A stretch of DNA of 41,350 nt from positions 1-41,350 of the forward strand of contig JAIOAU010000023.1 of the NCBI GenBank assembly GCA_019873655.1. Reading direction: 5' to 3'. Of this stretch, positions 25,109-33,543 are shown piece after piece. A model generated the notes under the pieces. It did not search any database and was not told the origin of the DNA. It worked only from the letters and a program-made list of their open reading frames with translations. The position numbers and the translations under genes were made by a program. The stretch is from Chloroflexota bacterium. GTDB lineage: Bacteria > Chloroflexota > Anaerolineae > Anaerolineales > Villigracilaceae. The stretch's first letter is position 1. Every line of letters starts with the position of its first letter.

Positions 25109-25132
25109 GACGGGAACGGCCTGGCCGCCGAA

Positions 25133-25555
25133 CTACGGCAACTGGTCGAGCGGACGCGAGAGCCAGGCTTCGGCGGCGTCCATGTCGGTGAAGATTTTGA
25201 TGGCCGCCGAGGTCTGGGGCGAAGCGGCGTAGTAGATTTCGCGGACGGCATCAGCGATCTGCTGGTTTGCCACCACCACCGCCAGGCGGATGAAGCGCGC
25301 CGCCGGGTCGTTGTTGACCTCGATGGCGGTGCGGATGGCCTTTTCGGGGATTTCGCCCACCTGGCGCAGGTCGTACAGGTTGCGGGTCAGGCGGTCGGCC
25401 CCGAGCAGGTGTTCGAGGGCGAAGTCGTGCCAGTGCTGAATGGTGGCATCCGACAGGTCGGTGAAGGTGAGGGTCATGCCGCCGTCCGGGCGGCGGACGA
25501 CGTTGTAGCCGATGCCCGGCGCAGGCTGGAAGTGAAGGGGTTTCAATTCAGTCAT
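25133..25555 (-). CDS. Small protein of unknown function, possibly SpoIIAA/STAS-like
   Basis: 140 residues, with AGGAGG before the ATG at 25555 and a TATAAT further upstream. The pattern is strand-helix-strand-helix: MTLTFTDLSDATIQHWHDFA, then RNLYDLRQVG, then FIRLAVVVANQQIADAVREI, and near the end KIFTDMDAAEAWLSRPL. That ending resembles SpoIIAA-like/STAS-type proteins, where a final A-x-x-W-L helix is common. This is a fold-level impression only. It lies between an AIM24-type gene and folP. Confidence 0.7.
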   Translation of the reverse strand: MTELKPLHFQPAPGIGYNVVRRPDGGMTLTFTDLSDATIQHWHDFALEHLLGADRLTRNLYDLRQVGEIPEKAIRTAIEVNNDPAARFIRLAVVVANQQIADAVREIYYAASPQTSAAIKIFTDMDAAEAWLSRPLDQLP

Positions 25556-25577
25556 CTGACCTCCTCGCGTTTCACCC

Positions 25578-25583
25578 ATTATA
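25578..25583 (-). promoter_or_regulatory. -10 box of the small unknown gene
   Basis: TATAAT on the minus strand, 22 nt before the ATG at 25555, with AGGAGG between them. No clear -35: the expected place is occupied by the hairpin at 25596-25617. Confidence 0.5.
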
Positions 25584-25595
25584 ACCCGAGAGTCG

Positions 25596-25617
25596 CCGCT
25601 CCCGTTTCCGGGAGCGG
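25596..25617 (-). terminator. Hairpin after the AIM24-type gene
   Basis: CCGCTCCCG-TTTC-CGGGAGCGG forms a perfect 9-bp stem 12 nt beyond the upstream gene stop. There is no T run on the minus strand, so it may be a weak terminator or an mRNA-end hairpin. Confidence 0.5.
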
Positions 25618-25629
25618 GCGGGGCGGGAG

Positions 25630-26307
25630 TCATTTGTCGTTGGATTTGGGCAGTTGCGGGATGATCCAGTTGATCAGCGCCTGGGGGGAACGCGTCTGGA
25701 TGAAGACCCGTCCGGGGCCGGTCAGTTCGATGACCAGACCCTCGCCCGACAGGAGGGTGGACTTCAGCCCGCCGACCGGCCGCGGCTGGACGCGAATCGT
25801 GCCGTCGAAGGCCACCAGGTGGGAGGAATCGACCACGTACTGTTCGCCGGCGGCGAGCGTCTTTTCGTAGATGGCCCCGTAGGAGGAGACCAGCAGTTTG
25901 CCCGCCCCTTTGGCCTCCAGGATGGACAGCCCCTCGCCGGCCATGAAGGCCTTGCCGGAGAGTTTGGCCTCCACCTCGACGCCGATCTCGGCGGCCATGA
26001 ACGAGCCAATCTGGACCATGACGGTCTCGCCCTGCAATTCGAGGACGGCGATGTCGCCGGGCAGTTCGGGGGCCAGGGTCACCTCGCCGCCCTGCGGCCC
26101 GGCCTTCCAGAAGTTCTGGAAGAGCGATTCGCCGCCCAGGACGGCGCGTCCGAGCGATTTGAGCAGGCCGCCTTCCATCTTGGTCTCGATTTCGACCCCG
26201 GCCGAGAAACTGACCATCGCGCCCGGTTCGGCGCGGATGCGCTCGTTGGCTCCCAGCCGGGCGACGGCCAGGGAATAGGACGGGCGGTGCAGGATTTCGA
26301 TTTCCAT
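25630..26307 (-). CDS. AIM24/TIGR00266 family protein
   Basis: 225 residues of beta-rich repeats typical of the TIGR00266/AIM24 family: RAEPGAMVSFSAGVEIETKM, GGLLKSLGRAVLGGESLF, FMAGEGLSILEAKGAGKLLVSSYG and GPGRVFIQTRSPQALINWI. The biochemical function is unknown in bacteria; the fungal relative is a mitochondrial inner-membrane protein. It has AGGAGG before the ATG, lies downstream of folK across a repeat-bearing gap, and is followed by a hairpin. Confidence 0.9.
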   Translation of the reverse strand: MEIEILHRPSYSLAVARLGANERIRAEPGAMVSFSAGVEIETKMEGGLLKSLGRAVLGGESLFQNFWKAGPQGGEVTLAPELPGDIAVLELQGETVMVQIGSFMAAEIGVEVEAKLSGKAFMAGEGLSILEAKGAGKLLVSSYGAIYEKTLAAGEQYVVDSSHLVAFDGTIRVQPRPVGGLKSTLLSGEGLVIELTGPGRVFIQTRSPQALINWIIPQLPKSNDK

Positions 26308-26349
26308 TCATGCCTCCTTCGGGCAATTTTCAGGAAAAGTATATGTCAA

Positions 26350-26440
26350 ACATCTTGCAAAAGCAATTGGACATTTTGCAAAAGTACGATTACTGCCCTT
26401 CGACTGCGCTCCTCGTTGCCGCTCGTCGCTCCGCTCAGGG
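26350..26440. repeat. Short direct repeat and CTTCGACTGCGCT-type intergenic word
   Basis: ACATCTTGCAAAAG (26350-26363) recurs as ACATTTTGCAAAAG (26371-26384), with a 21-nt period. Next to it, 26396-26440 begins CCCTTCGACTGCGCT and ends GCTCCGCTCAGGG, a partly inverted, C/G-rich stretch of a kind I recognise as a dispersed intergenic word in many bacterial genomes. No gene is seen in this 157-nt gap. Confidence 0.5.
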
Positions 26441-26465
26441 GGCAGGGTGGACTGATGCAAGAGGT

Positions 26466-26966
26466 CTATTGTTTCTCCAGAGCAATCCGTCCATCGCAGC
26501 GCGCGATGCCGGTCGTGTCCACGGCGGCCAGGAGGTCGCGCACCGTCTGCCCGAGGCGCGGGTGGACGAGGTCGGGGGCCAGGTCGGCGAGCGGGACGAG
26601 GACGAAGGCGCGCTCGTGCAGGCGCGGGTGGGGAATCGTCAGCCCCGGCGAGTCGAGCACCAGGTCGTCGTAGAAGAGGATATCTATGTCAATGAGGCGC
26701 GGGCCGTAGCGGACGGAGGGGACGCGCCCCAGTTGGGTTTCCAGACGTTTCAGATAAGAGAGCAAATCCAGCGGCGGCAGGTTCGTCTCGGCCTCGACGG
26801 CCATGTTGAGGAAGGCCGGCTGGTTGGCGATTCCCCAGGGGGGCGTCTCATAGACCGGCGAGGCGCGCCGCAGGAGGACGGCGGGCGGCAGGGCGTTCAG
26901 GGCGGCCTGCAGGTTGGCGCGCCGGTCGCCGAGGTTGCTGCCGAGGGCGAGGTAGATGCGGGCCAC
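26466..26966 (-). CDS. folK: Hydroxymethyl-dihydropterin pyrophosphokinase
   Basis: 166 residues. The start region IYLALGSNLGDRRANLQAAL, VYETPPWGIANQPAFLNMAV and RYGPRLIDIDILFYDD carry the full HPPK signature, including the metal-binding D-I-D pair. It transfers diphosphate from ATP to 6-hydroxymethyl-dihydropterin, giving the FolP substrate. The start is GTG at 26966, with no strong Shine-Dalgarno sequence, 27 nt after the homoserine dehydrogenase stop. Confidence 0.95.
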   Translation of the reverse strand: MARIYLALGSNLGDRRANLQAALNALPPAVLLRRASPVYETPPWGIANQPAFLNMAVEAETNLPPLDLLSYLKRLETQLGRVPSVRYGPRLIDIDILFYDDLVLDSPGLTIPHPRLHERAFVLVPLADLAPDLVHPRLGQTVRDLLAAVDTTGIARCDGRIALEKQ

Positions 26967-26993
26967 GCGCAGGAAACACTCCCCGGCGAGGGT

Positions 26994-28022
26994 CTAGCGC
27001 TCCCGCACGGCGTTGATGAAATCGGCCAGCAAGCCGTAGGCGGTGGTGTGCGGGCCGGGATTCGTCTCGACGATGGACAGGTCGCCCAGCACGTCGGTCT
27101 TGAACTCGACGATGGAGGTCGAACCCTCGACGGCGTAGAGCGGCGAGGAGATCGGGACGCGCTCGGGGGCGACCCGCGCCCGGATGGTCTCGCCTTCCCG
27201 CTCCGCCGAGCAGACCAGTTTGTAGCGTTCGCCCTCGGCCTTGGCCGCGGCGATCATCTGCGGGCTGATGCCGCGGATGCCGGCGCGCTCGACCTGCTGA
27301 GGGGTGAACGGCGTGTCCATCAGGACGGTGATGAGGGCGGCGACCTTGATGGCCGCGTCCCAGCCGTCCACGTCGGCGGAGGGGTCGGTCTCGGCGATGC
27401 CGATTTCCTGGCAGTATTGGACGGCCTGGTTGAACGATTCGCCGGATTCCATGCGGGTCAGGATGATGTTGGTGGTCGAGTTGAGCACGCCGCGGAAGGC
27501 CAACAGACGCGCCGCCGGCAGCGTTTCGCGGAACAGAGAAAAGATCGGCGCGCCGTCCATGACGGTGCTTTCGAAGAGGAACTTTCGGCCCTTGGACCTG
27601 GCCAGTTCGCTCAATTCACGATAGGCGTGCACGACCACGCCTTTGTTGGCGGTGCAGACGTGCATGCCCAGTTCGAGGGCGGCGCGGACGTGGTCAACCG
27701 CCGGCTGGCCGGTCTGGTGATTGACGGGGGTGTTCTCGAACAGGACATCGGCGCCGCATTTGTAGATGAAATCGAAGGAGTTGGCAATCAGCGACTTGGT
27801 AATGAGGTTCAGCGAGCGTTTGGTCTGGAGCAGTTCGATGGCCGCCGCCAGGTTGACGCCGGCCGGCTGGACGACCGTCCCGTGCCGGGCGGTGGCGATG
27901 CCGGTCACGCTGAAGGTGATGTCGTAGCGCTCGGCCAGTTCGACGCGCTTGCGCAGCAGGAGTTCGGCCAGGGCGCGGCCGACGTTGCCGAAACCGAGAA
28001 AGGCAAGTTTATAGTGGGCCAT
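26994..28022 (-). CDS. Homoserine dehydrogenase, short form without ACT domain
   Basis: 342 residues. The Rossmann start is KLAFLGFGNVGRALAELLL. HVCTANKGVVVHAYREL, FRGVLNSTTNIILTRMESG and the catalytic-region ETDPSADVDGWDAAIKVA are all present. It reduces aspartate semialdehyde to homoserine for Thr and Met synthesis. The usual bacterial C-terminal ACT regulatory domain is absent, so feedback by threonine through that domain is not expected. GAGGAG precedes the ATG. It is the first gene of the hom-folK stretch. Confidence 0.93.
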   Translation of the reverse strand: MAHYKLAFLGFGNVGRALAELLLRKRVELAERYDITFSVTGIATARHGTVVQPAGVNLAAAIELLQTKRSLNLITKSLIANSFDFIYKCGADVLFENTPVNHQTGQPAVDHVRAALELGMHVCTANKGVVVHAYRELSELARSKGRKFLFESTVMDGAPIFSLFRETLPAARLLAFRGVLNSTTNIILTRMESGESFNQAVQYCQEIGIAETDPSADVDGWDAAIKVAALITVLMDTPFTPQQVERAGIRGISPQMIAAAKAEGERYKLVCSAEREGETIRARVAPERVPISSPLYAVEGSTSIVEFKTDVLGDLSIVETNPGPHTTAYGLLADFINAVRER

Positions 28023-28090
28023 GGGCTGCTCCTCGAATCAACCGGGTTTCTGTTTCCAAGTTTAGCACGAAACGGGGCAAAAACCGCGCC

Positions 28091-28963
28091 TCAGAGCGGC
28101 TCTTCGAGCAGGCGCAGCAGGTACTCGCCGTAACTGTTGTAGCGCAGGTCGCGCGCCAGGTCGGCCAGTTGATCGCGGCCAATGAAGCCCATGCGGTAGG
28201 CGACCTCTTCAGGGCAGCCGATCATCAGTCCCTGGCGCTCCTCGACCGCCTGGACGAAGGTGGAGGCCTGCAGGAGGGTTTCGTGGGTGCCGGCGTCCAG
28301 CCAGGCGACGCCGCGGCCCAACTGCTGGACGCGCAACTGGCCGCGCTCGAGGTAGATGCGGTTGACGTCGGTGATCTCCAGTTCGCCGCGCGGCGAGGGC
28401 TTGAGGCGGGCGACCAGGTCGCAGACCTGGCGGTCGTAGAAATAGAGGCCGGGGACGGCGTACTTGGAGCGCGGCTTTTCGGGCTTTTCCTCGATGCTGA
28501 GGGCGCGGCCCTGCTCATCGAACTCGATCACGCCGTAACTGCGCGGGTCGCGCACCGGATAGGCAAAGATGAGCGCGCCCTCTTCCAGTTGGGCGGCCCG
28601 GCGCAGGTGGTCCCACAGGCCGGTGCCGAAGAAGATGTTGTCGCCCAGGATGAGGCAACTGGTCTCGCCGCCGATGAAGTCGCGGCCGACGTTGAAGGCG
28701 TCGGCCAGGCCGCGCGGCTCGGTCTGTTCGGCGTACTCGAAGCGCACGCCCCAGCGCGCCCCGTCGCCGAGCAGACGGCGGAACTGCGGCAGGTCTTCGG
28801 GCGAACTGATGACCAGCATCTCGCGGATTCCGGCCAGCATGAGCATCGAGAGCGGGTAATAGACCATCGGTTTGTCGTAGACGGGCAGCAGTTGCTTGCT
28901 GACGCCGATGGTGAGCGGGTAGAGGCGCGTGCCGCGCCCGCCGGCCAGGATGAGTCCTCTCAT
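28091..28963 (-). CDS. rfbA: Glucose-1-phosphate thymidylyltransferase
   Basis: 290 residues. The nucleotidyltransferase signature [16 protein letters not shown] is followed by [37 protein letters not shown] and [12 protein letters not shown]. It makes dTDP-glucose from dTTP and glucose-1-phosphate. The start at 28963 overlaps the rfbB stop (ATGA), and the longer upstream open frame lies inside rfbB. It is the last gene of the dTDP-sugar operon. After the stop a short CCGC/GCGG stem precedes TTTTT, a weak terminator candidate. Confidence 0.97.
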   Translation of the reverse strand: MRGLILAGGRGTRLYPLTIGVSKQLLPVYDKPMVYYPLSMLMLAGIREMLVISSPEDLPQFRRLLGDGARWGVRFEYAEQTEPRGLADAFNVGRDFIGGETSCLILGDNIFFGTGLWDHLRRAAQLEEGALIFAYPVRDPRSYGVIEFDEQGRALSIEEKPEKPRSKYAVPGLYFYDRQVCDLVARLKPSPRGELEITDVNRIYLERGQLRVQQLGRGVAWLDAGTHETLLQASTFVQAVEERQGLMIGCPEEVAYRMGFIGRDQLADLARDLRYNSYGEYLLRLLEEPL

Positions 28964-30030
28964 GGGGCAAAGTCCTCCCGTTTGGAATAGTTTTTCTGCA
29001 GCCAGGTCTGGTAGTCGTTCTGCTGACGGATGGCCTGCACCCACTCCGGGTGGCCGAGATACCACTCGACGGTGGCGCGCAGGCCAGAGGTCAGATTGTG
29101 GCGCGGCCGCCAGCCCAGTTCGTCCTGGATTTTGCGGGTGTCCATGGCGTAGCGCCGGTCGTGGCCGGGGCGGTCGGGGACGTGGGTGATCAGCCGGGCG
29201 TGCGACGCGCCGGCGGGATGGAATTCGTCCAGCAGGGCGCAAATCTGGCGGACGATGTCCAGGTTGTACGGTTGATTCCCGCCGCCGATGTTGTAGGTCT
29301 CGCCCACGCGGCCGCGGCGCAGGACGAGGCGAATCGCCTCGCAGTGGTCTTCCACGTAGAGCCAGTCGCGGATTTGCCGCCCGTCGCCGTAGACCGGCAG
29401 GGGCTTGCCCTCCAGGGCGTTGAGAATCATGAGCGGGATGAGTTTTTCGGGGAACTGATACGGCCCGTAGTTGTTCGAGCAGTTGGTGAGGGTGACGGGC
29501 AGGCCGTAGGTGTGAAAGTAGGCGCGGACGAGGTGGTCGCTGGCGGCCTTGGAGGCCGAGTAGGGCGAGCGCGGGTCGTAGGGCGTGGTCTCGCAGAAGG
29601 GCGGGTCGTCCGGGCCGAGCGAGCCGAAGACCTCGTCGGTCGAGACGTGGTGGAAGCGCCGGCCCTCGAACTTCCCGCCCCAGGCCTGGCGCGCCGCCTC
29701 GAGCAGGGTGAACGTGCCGACCACGTTGGTCTGGACGAAGGGCGCCGGGCCGAGGATGGAGCGGTCCACGTGGCTCTCGGCGGCAAAGTGGACAATCGCG
29801 TCGATCTCATGCTCCCGCAGCAGGCGCTCGACCAGGGCCGCGTCGCAGATGTCGCCGCGGACGAAGGTGTGGCGCGAGTCGTCCGGCAGGCCGCGCAGGT
29901 TTTCCAGGCTGCCGGCGTAGGTCAGGGCGTCCAGATTGACAAGGCGGACCTCCGGCTCGGCCGCCAGCAGGTAGCGGACGAAGTTCGAGCCGATGAAGCC
30001 CGCGCCGCCGGTGATGAGGACGTTTTTCAT
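28960..30030 (-). CDS. rfbB: dTDP-glucose 4,6-dehydratase
   Basis: 356 residues, extended short-chain dehydrogenase. The NAD motif is [18 protein letters not shown], the active-site region is [12 protein letters not shown] with catalytic Asp/Glu, and the YxxxK dyad is in [35 protein letters not shown] is typical of RmlB. The product, dTDP-4-keto-6-deoxyglucose, is the substrate for the aminotransferase encoded upstream. GGGAGA precedes the ATG. A 63-nt repeat-bearing gap separates it from the preceding gene. Confidence 0.97.
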   Translation of the reverse strand: MKNVLITGGAGFIGSNFVRYLLAAEPEVRLVNLDALTYAGSLENLRGLPDDSRHTFVRGDICDAALVERLLREHEIDAIVHFAAESHVDRSILGPAPFVQTNVVGTFTLLEAARQAWGGKFEGRRFHHVSTDEVFGSLGPDDPPFCETTPYDPRSPYSASKAASDHLVRAYFHTYGLPVTLTNCSNNYGPYQFPEKLIPLMILNALEGKPLPVYGDGRQIRDWLYVEDHCEAIRLVLRRGRVGETYNIGGGNQPYNLDIVRQICALLDEFHPAGASHARLITHVPDRPGHDRRYAMDTRKIQDELGWRPRHNLTSGLRATVEWYLGHPEWVQAIRQQNDYQTWLQKNYSKREDFAP

Positions 30031-30047
30031 GCAGTCTCCCAGAGTAG

Positions 30048-30110
30048 CACAAATCGGCCACAGATTACACAGATTATCACAGAGGGGAAAAATCTGTGTT
30101 CATCTGCGGC
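30048..30110. repeat. CACAGATT word array with inverted end
   Basis: CACAGATT (30059-30066) and ACACAGATT (30067-30075) are repeated in tandem. AATCTGTGT (30091-30099) pairs perfectly with the second copy across a 15-nt loop. The word fills the gap between rfbB and the aminotransferase gene and reaches the latter's stop codon. Confidence 0.7.
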
Positions 30111-31253
30111 TCAAAAATCGAACTCCAAAATCGCCTCCACCACCCGCTCCTGTTCCTCCTGGGTGAGGATGTTGTGGAAGGGCAGGCGCAGGAGTTGGTC
30201 GCTGACGCGCTCGGTCACGGGGCAATCGCCCTCCCGGCCGCCGAAGCGGCGTCCCATGTCCGAAAGGTGCAAGGGCAGGTAGTGGAAGACGCTGTAGATG
30301 CCGCGCTCGCGCAGGTGGGCGATCAGCCGCTGACGGAGGTCGAGCGTGGGCAGGAGCAGGTAGAACATGTGATAGGCCTGCTCGACGTGCGCCGGAACGT
30401 ACGGCAGTTGCACCTCGTGAGCCTGCGCCCAGTCCTGCAGGGCGGCGTGGTAGAACTCCCACAGGCGCTTGCGGTGGGATTGGATTTTCTCGCGCTGTTC
30501 CAGTTGCCCGTAGAGATAGGCGGCCAGGATGTCGGAGGGCAGGTAGGAGGAGCCGATGTCCACCCAGGTGTACTTGTCCACCTGGCCGCGGAAGAAGCGG
30601 CTGCGGTTGGTGCCTTTCTCGCGCAGGATTTCGGCGCGCTCGACCAGGGCCGGGTCGTTGATGATCAGCGCCCCGCCCTCGCCGCAGGAGAAGTTCTTGG
30701 TCTCGTGGAAGGACTGCGACGCCAGCGCCCCGAACGTGCCGAGGTACCTGCCCTTGTACTTGCCAAAGAGGCCGTGGGCGTTGTCCTCGACCACCCGGAC
30801 CCCGCGCCGGTTCGCCGTTTCGAGGAGGGCGTCCATCTCGCAGCCGACCCCGGCGTAATGGACGGGGACGATGGCCTTCGTACGCGGCGTAAGGAGCGGT
30901 TCGAGGCGGCTCTCGTCCAGGTTGAGCGTGTCGGGGCGGATGTCGGCGAAGACCGGCCGCGCCCCGCGCAGGACGAAGGCGTTGACGGTGGAGACGAAGG
31001 TGAAGGAGGGGATGACGACCTCGTCGCCGGGCTGGATGTCGAGCAGGAGGGCCATCATCTCCAGGGCGTGGGTGCAGGAGGTGGTCAGCAGGACGCGCGG
31101 CGCGCCCAGTTCGGCCTCGAGCAGGGCGGCGACCTTCTTGGTAAACGGCCCATCGCCGGAGTGGTGGCCGCCGCGAATCGCCTCGGCGACGTATTCCATC
31201 TCCCGGCCGACGGGCGCGGGGCGGTTGAAGTCGATTTTGAGCGGGGTGTTCAT
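30111..31253 (-). CDS. rffA: dTDP-4-amino-4,6-dideoxygalactose transaminase (RffA/WecE type)
   Basis: 380 residues, DegT/DnrJ/EryC1/StrS fold-type I PLP enzyme. TTSCTHALEMMALLLDIQPGDEV binds the PLP phosphate region, and VVEDNAHGLFGKYKGRYLG gives the ring-stacking Asp. The PLP-binding Lys is in SFHETKNFSCGEGGALI. The long match to the RffA style suggests conversion of dTDP-4-keto-6-deoxyglucose to dTDP-4-amino-4,6-dideoxygalactose. The closely related VioA product (gluco) cannot be excluded. Its ATG overlaps the preceding gene stop. Confidence 0.9.
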   Translation of the reverse strand: MNTPLKIDFNRPAPVGREMEYVAEAIRGGHHSGDGPFTKKVAALLEAELGAPRVLLTTSCTHALEMMALLLDIQPGDEVVIPSFTFVSTVNAFVLRGARPVFADIRPDTLNLDESRLEPLLTPRTKAIVPVHYAGVGCEMDALLETANRRGVRVVEDNAHGLFGKYKGRYLGTFGALASQSFHETKNFSCGEGGALIINDPALVERAEILREKGTNRSRFFRGQVDKYTWVDIGSSYLPSDILAAYLYGQLEQREKIQSHRKRLWEFYHAALQDWAQAHEVQLPYVPAHVEQAYHMFYLLLPTLDLRQRLIAHLRERGIYSVFHYLPLHLSDMGRRFGGREGDCPVTERVSDQLLRLPFHNILTQEEQERVVEAILEFDF

Positions 31254-32197
31254 GCGAGCAGTCTCAGAATAATATCACAGGTCTGTTCGGCCATGGCGAC
31301 GGTGTAGTGATGGTCGTTGAACAGATTGAGCGCCTGGGCGGCCAGGGATTCGGCCTGCGGGCAGGCTCCCGGCGCGAAGACGCCCGCCAGCGAGGCGTAA
31401 TGCGCCGAAGCGAAGAGGCCGGCGTCGAAAATGGCCTTCAGCGCCCGATCCCGCTCCGGCAGGCGCAGGTTGAAGCGCCAGTTCTGGTAGGCGGGCGGCA
31501 GTTGCGCCTCGGCCGGCAGGCGGGCGGCGTAGACGGCGTTGATTTCCCGGCGGTGGGCCTGCGTCCGCTGCAAGCCCTCGGCCAGGCGCAGGCGGTACTC
31601 ATCCCAGGCGGGCAGGTCGCCGCCGCTCTCCAGCCAGTCGCTGTCGGCGTAGAGGAAGGGCCGCCGGGCGGCCAGGCTTTCTTTATAGGCCTGTTCGAGC
31701 GCCTTCCAATGCTCGGGGCGAAAGGGCAGCGGGCGCGGCGCGTAGGGCAGGTCTGGGCGCAGGAAGGCGTAGCCGCCGAAGCCCAGGTCAACGACCTTGG
31801 CGTAGCCGCTGCTGTAGAGCAGGACGTCGGCCGGGTTGCGTGGATCGGGCGTCAGGTCCGGCGCGCACAGGCAGCGGTCGTCGATGAGCAGCAGGGAGGG
31901 ATGATCCGCCTTGAGGGCGGCGAAGAAATCGAAGGGAGTGGACGGTTCGCCGTAGGTGTGGGCGTAGAGCAGCCCGCCGCAGTCGCCGCGCCGCAAGCGG
32001 TCGGCGGCCGCCGCGAGGTCCATGTGCAGGGTCGTCGGCGAGATGTCCACGAACTCGAAGGGGACGCCGGCCTTGAGGAAGGTGATCGGCACGACGGGGC
32101 AGATGTTGGCCGGGAGGAGGAAGGGGCGGCGGTCGGGGCGGGAGGTCAGCAGGTGGTAGAGGATGGCCGAGGCGCGCCGGTCGAGGACGAGTTTCAT
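31250..32197 (-). CDS. DegT-like aminotransferase homologue, short and diverged
   Basis: 315 residues, about 60 shorter than typical DegT enzymes. The layout still follows the fold: LLPANICPVVPITFLKAGVP, FEFVDISPTTLHMD, LLYAHTYGEPSTPFDFF, then LLLIDDRCLCAPD at the PLP-ring Asp position and SSGYAKVVDLGFGGYAFL at the PLP-Lys position, with Lys present. It may be active on a different amino-sugar or amino-acid substrate, or be a non-catalytic partner. It overlaps the RffA-type gene by 4 nt and lies 9 nt after the methyltransferase gene. Confidence 0.7.
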   Translation of the reverse strand: MKLVLDRRASAILYHLLTSRPDRRPFLLPANICPVVPITFLKAGVPFEFVDISPTTLHMDLAAAADRLRRGDCGGLLYAHTYGEPSTPFDFFAALKADHPSLLLIDDRCLCAPDLTPDPRNPADVLLYSSGYAKVVDLGFGGYAFLRPDLPYAPRPLPFRPEHWKALEQAYKESLAARRPFLYADSDWLESGGDLPAWDEYRLRLAEGLQRTQAHRREINAVYAARLPAEAQLPPAYQNWRFNLRLPERDRALKAIFDAGLFASAHYASLAGVFAPGACPQAESLAAQALNLFNDHHYTVAMAEQTCDIILRLLA

Positions 32198-32206
32198 GGC
32201 CGCGAA

Positions 32207-32842
32207 TCAGACGTCCTTGCGGACGAGGATGGTGAAATCGTACAGGCCGTAATCGTGCAGGAGCGCCACGTTGCGGGCGAAGTTGCGCTTGCAGTAGTCG
32301 AAGTAGAAGAGCGGGTCGCCGTAATACAGGTCGGGGCGCTGGGCCATGCGCTCGGGGTCGGAGTACTTGGTCAACATGTTGAAGGAAAAGCCCCGCGAGC
32401 AGAGGCGGTTCATGTTGTCGAGGGTGCGGAGGGTGAAGTCGCGCCAGTCCTCGTAGGAGGCGTCCATCTTGATGTTGAAGATGGCCCCGGCCAGGAGATA
32501 GTCGGCGGGCGGGACCTCGTTCTCGTCGGTGGTGAAGTGGGCGTTGGGGAACTCGCGGTGGGTTTCGCGCCCGGCGATGACCATTTTTTCGATGATGTCC
32601 ACGCCCCAGTATTCGAACTGCCAGCCCTTGGCGTGCAGGAAGTCGAACATCGCCCCGTAGCCGCAGCCGTAATCGAGGACGGTGAACGGCCGGGACGGGT
32701 CGATGACCTTGACCAGTTGCTCGAAGCGAATCGCCTGTGCTTCGGGGCCGTTGTAGTCCACGCCTTTGGGCGTCGCGCCGAATTGCTCCAGTTTACCGGC
32801 GAAGTAATCGTTCAGTTTACGCAGTGTTTCTTCGAGGCTCAT
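32207..32842 (-). CDS. SAM-dependent methyltransferase
   Basis: 211 residues. The SAM-binding motif is FTVLDYGCGYGAMFDFLHAKG, followed by FEYWGVDIIEKMV and an acidic loop. The FNMLTKYSDPERM and YCKRNFARNVALLHDYGLYD regions resemble methyltransferases found beside WbqC and amino-sugar genes. The target is probably an amino or hydroxyl group of the dTDP-amino-sugar or its acyl group. The ATG at 32842 overlaps the WbqC stop (ATGA); the longer open frame upstream lies within that gene. Confidence 0.82.
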   Translation of the reverse strand: MSLEETLRKLNDYFAGKLEQFGATPKGVDYNGPEAQAIRFEQLVKVIDPSRPFTVLDYGCGYGAMFDFLHAKGWQFEYWGVDIIEKMVIAGRETHREFPNAHFTTDENEVPPADYLLAGAIFNIKMDASYEDWRDFTLRTLDNMNRLCSRGFSFNMLTKYSDPERMAQRPDLYYGDPLFYFDYCKRNFARNVALLHDYGLYDFTILVRKDV

Positions 32843-33543
32843 GATGGTTTCTCTTTTCGGATGATATAGTCCAGCGCCTGCGGCCCGGTCATGAACAGCA
32901 AATCCAGGATGCTGACGTGCGGATCGTAAGGCGGGTACAACTGAGGGTATTCGGGGTAATCGTACTCGATGTAATCGAAGGGGATGCCGGCAGCGGCGAA
33001 TTTCTCCGGCTCGATGTATTCCCTGGCCGAGGGGCCGCTCAGGTAGTGGGTCGCGCCGACGCGCTGGAGGATTTGAATCAGCCGGTCGGTCTTCTCGCCG
33101 GTGATGCCGTCCAGTTCGCTGGAGCGCAGGAAGCGGGTGTGGGTGATGCCCAGTTGGCGCGCCAGGGCGATGGTCAGGTCGATGGTGAAGTCGGCCAGGA
33201 AGCGGTCGCGGCGCTGGTAGAAGGGTTCGAGGAACTCGGCGTAGCGGCGGAAGTAGGGGGCGCGGCTGTAGGCGTAGGTCAGCGCCTTCCAGTGACTCTT
33301 CGCCCAGGGCTTCGACCAGTCGATTTCGATCTCGCGAATCGGGCGGCCCTGCGTCACCCCGGCGCTGTGGACCGGGATGGTCAGCCACTGCTTGCCCTGG
33401 GCGGTCTTGATTTGATTGCGGTTGCGCCAGCCGTGCTTGTCGTACTGGACGTCATCGTAGAAGATGAACAGGTCTGCCCGATAAATCTGGTCGAAGACGC
33501 CGCGCCAGGGAATGTAGGAGGGCTGGAGGATGACGACGTTCAC
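32839..33543 (-). CDS. WbqC family protein
   Basis: 234 residues of the WbqC-like family. VVILQPSYIPWRGVFDQIYR is the characteristic start. FYDDVQYDKHGWRNRNQIK, WLTIPVHSAG and YLSGPSAREYIEPEKFAAAG follow. Family members occur in O-antigen and flagellin-glycan loci and are thought to modify amino sugars, for example by N-acylation with an amino acid. The activity is not settled. The start is GTG at 33543, overlapping the GT2 stop; an in-frame reading further upstream is inside that gene. Confidence 0.88.
   Translation of the reverse strand: MNVVILQPSYIPWRGVFDQIYRADLFIFYDDVQYDKHGWRNRNQIKTAQGKQWLTIPVHSAGVTQGRPIREIEIDWSKPWAKSHWKALTYAYSRAPYFRRYAEFLEPFYQRRDRFLADFTIDLTIALARQLGITHTRFLRSSELDGITGEKTDRLIQILQRVGATHYLSGPSAREYIEPEKFAAAGIPFDYIEYDYPEYPQLYPPYDPHVSILDLLFMTGPQALDYIIRKEKPS

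Noticed and set aside
32843-33388. N-terminal extension of the methyltransferase
   Set aside because: It is out of frame over the WbqC gene. The ATGA overlap at 32839-32842 gives the natural start.
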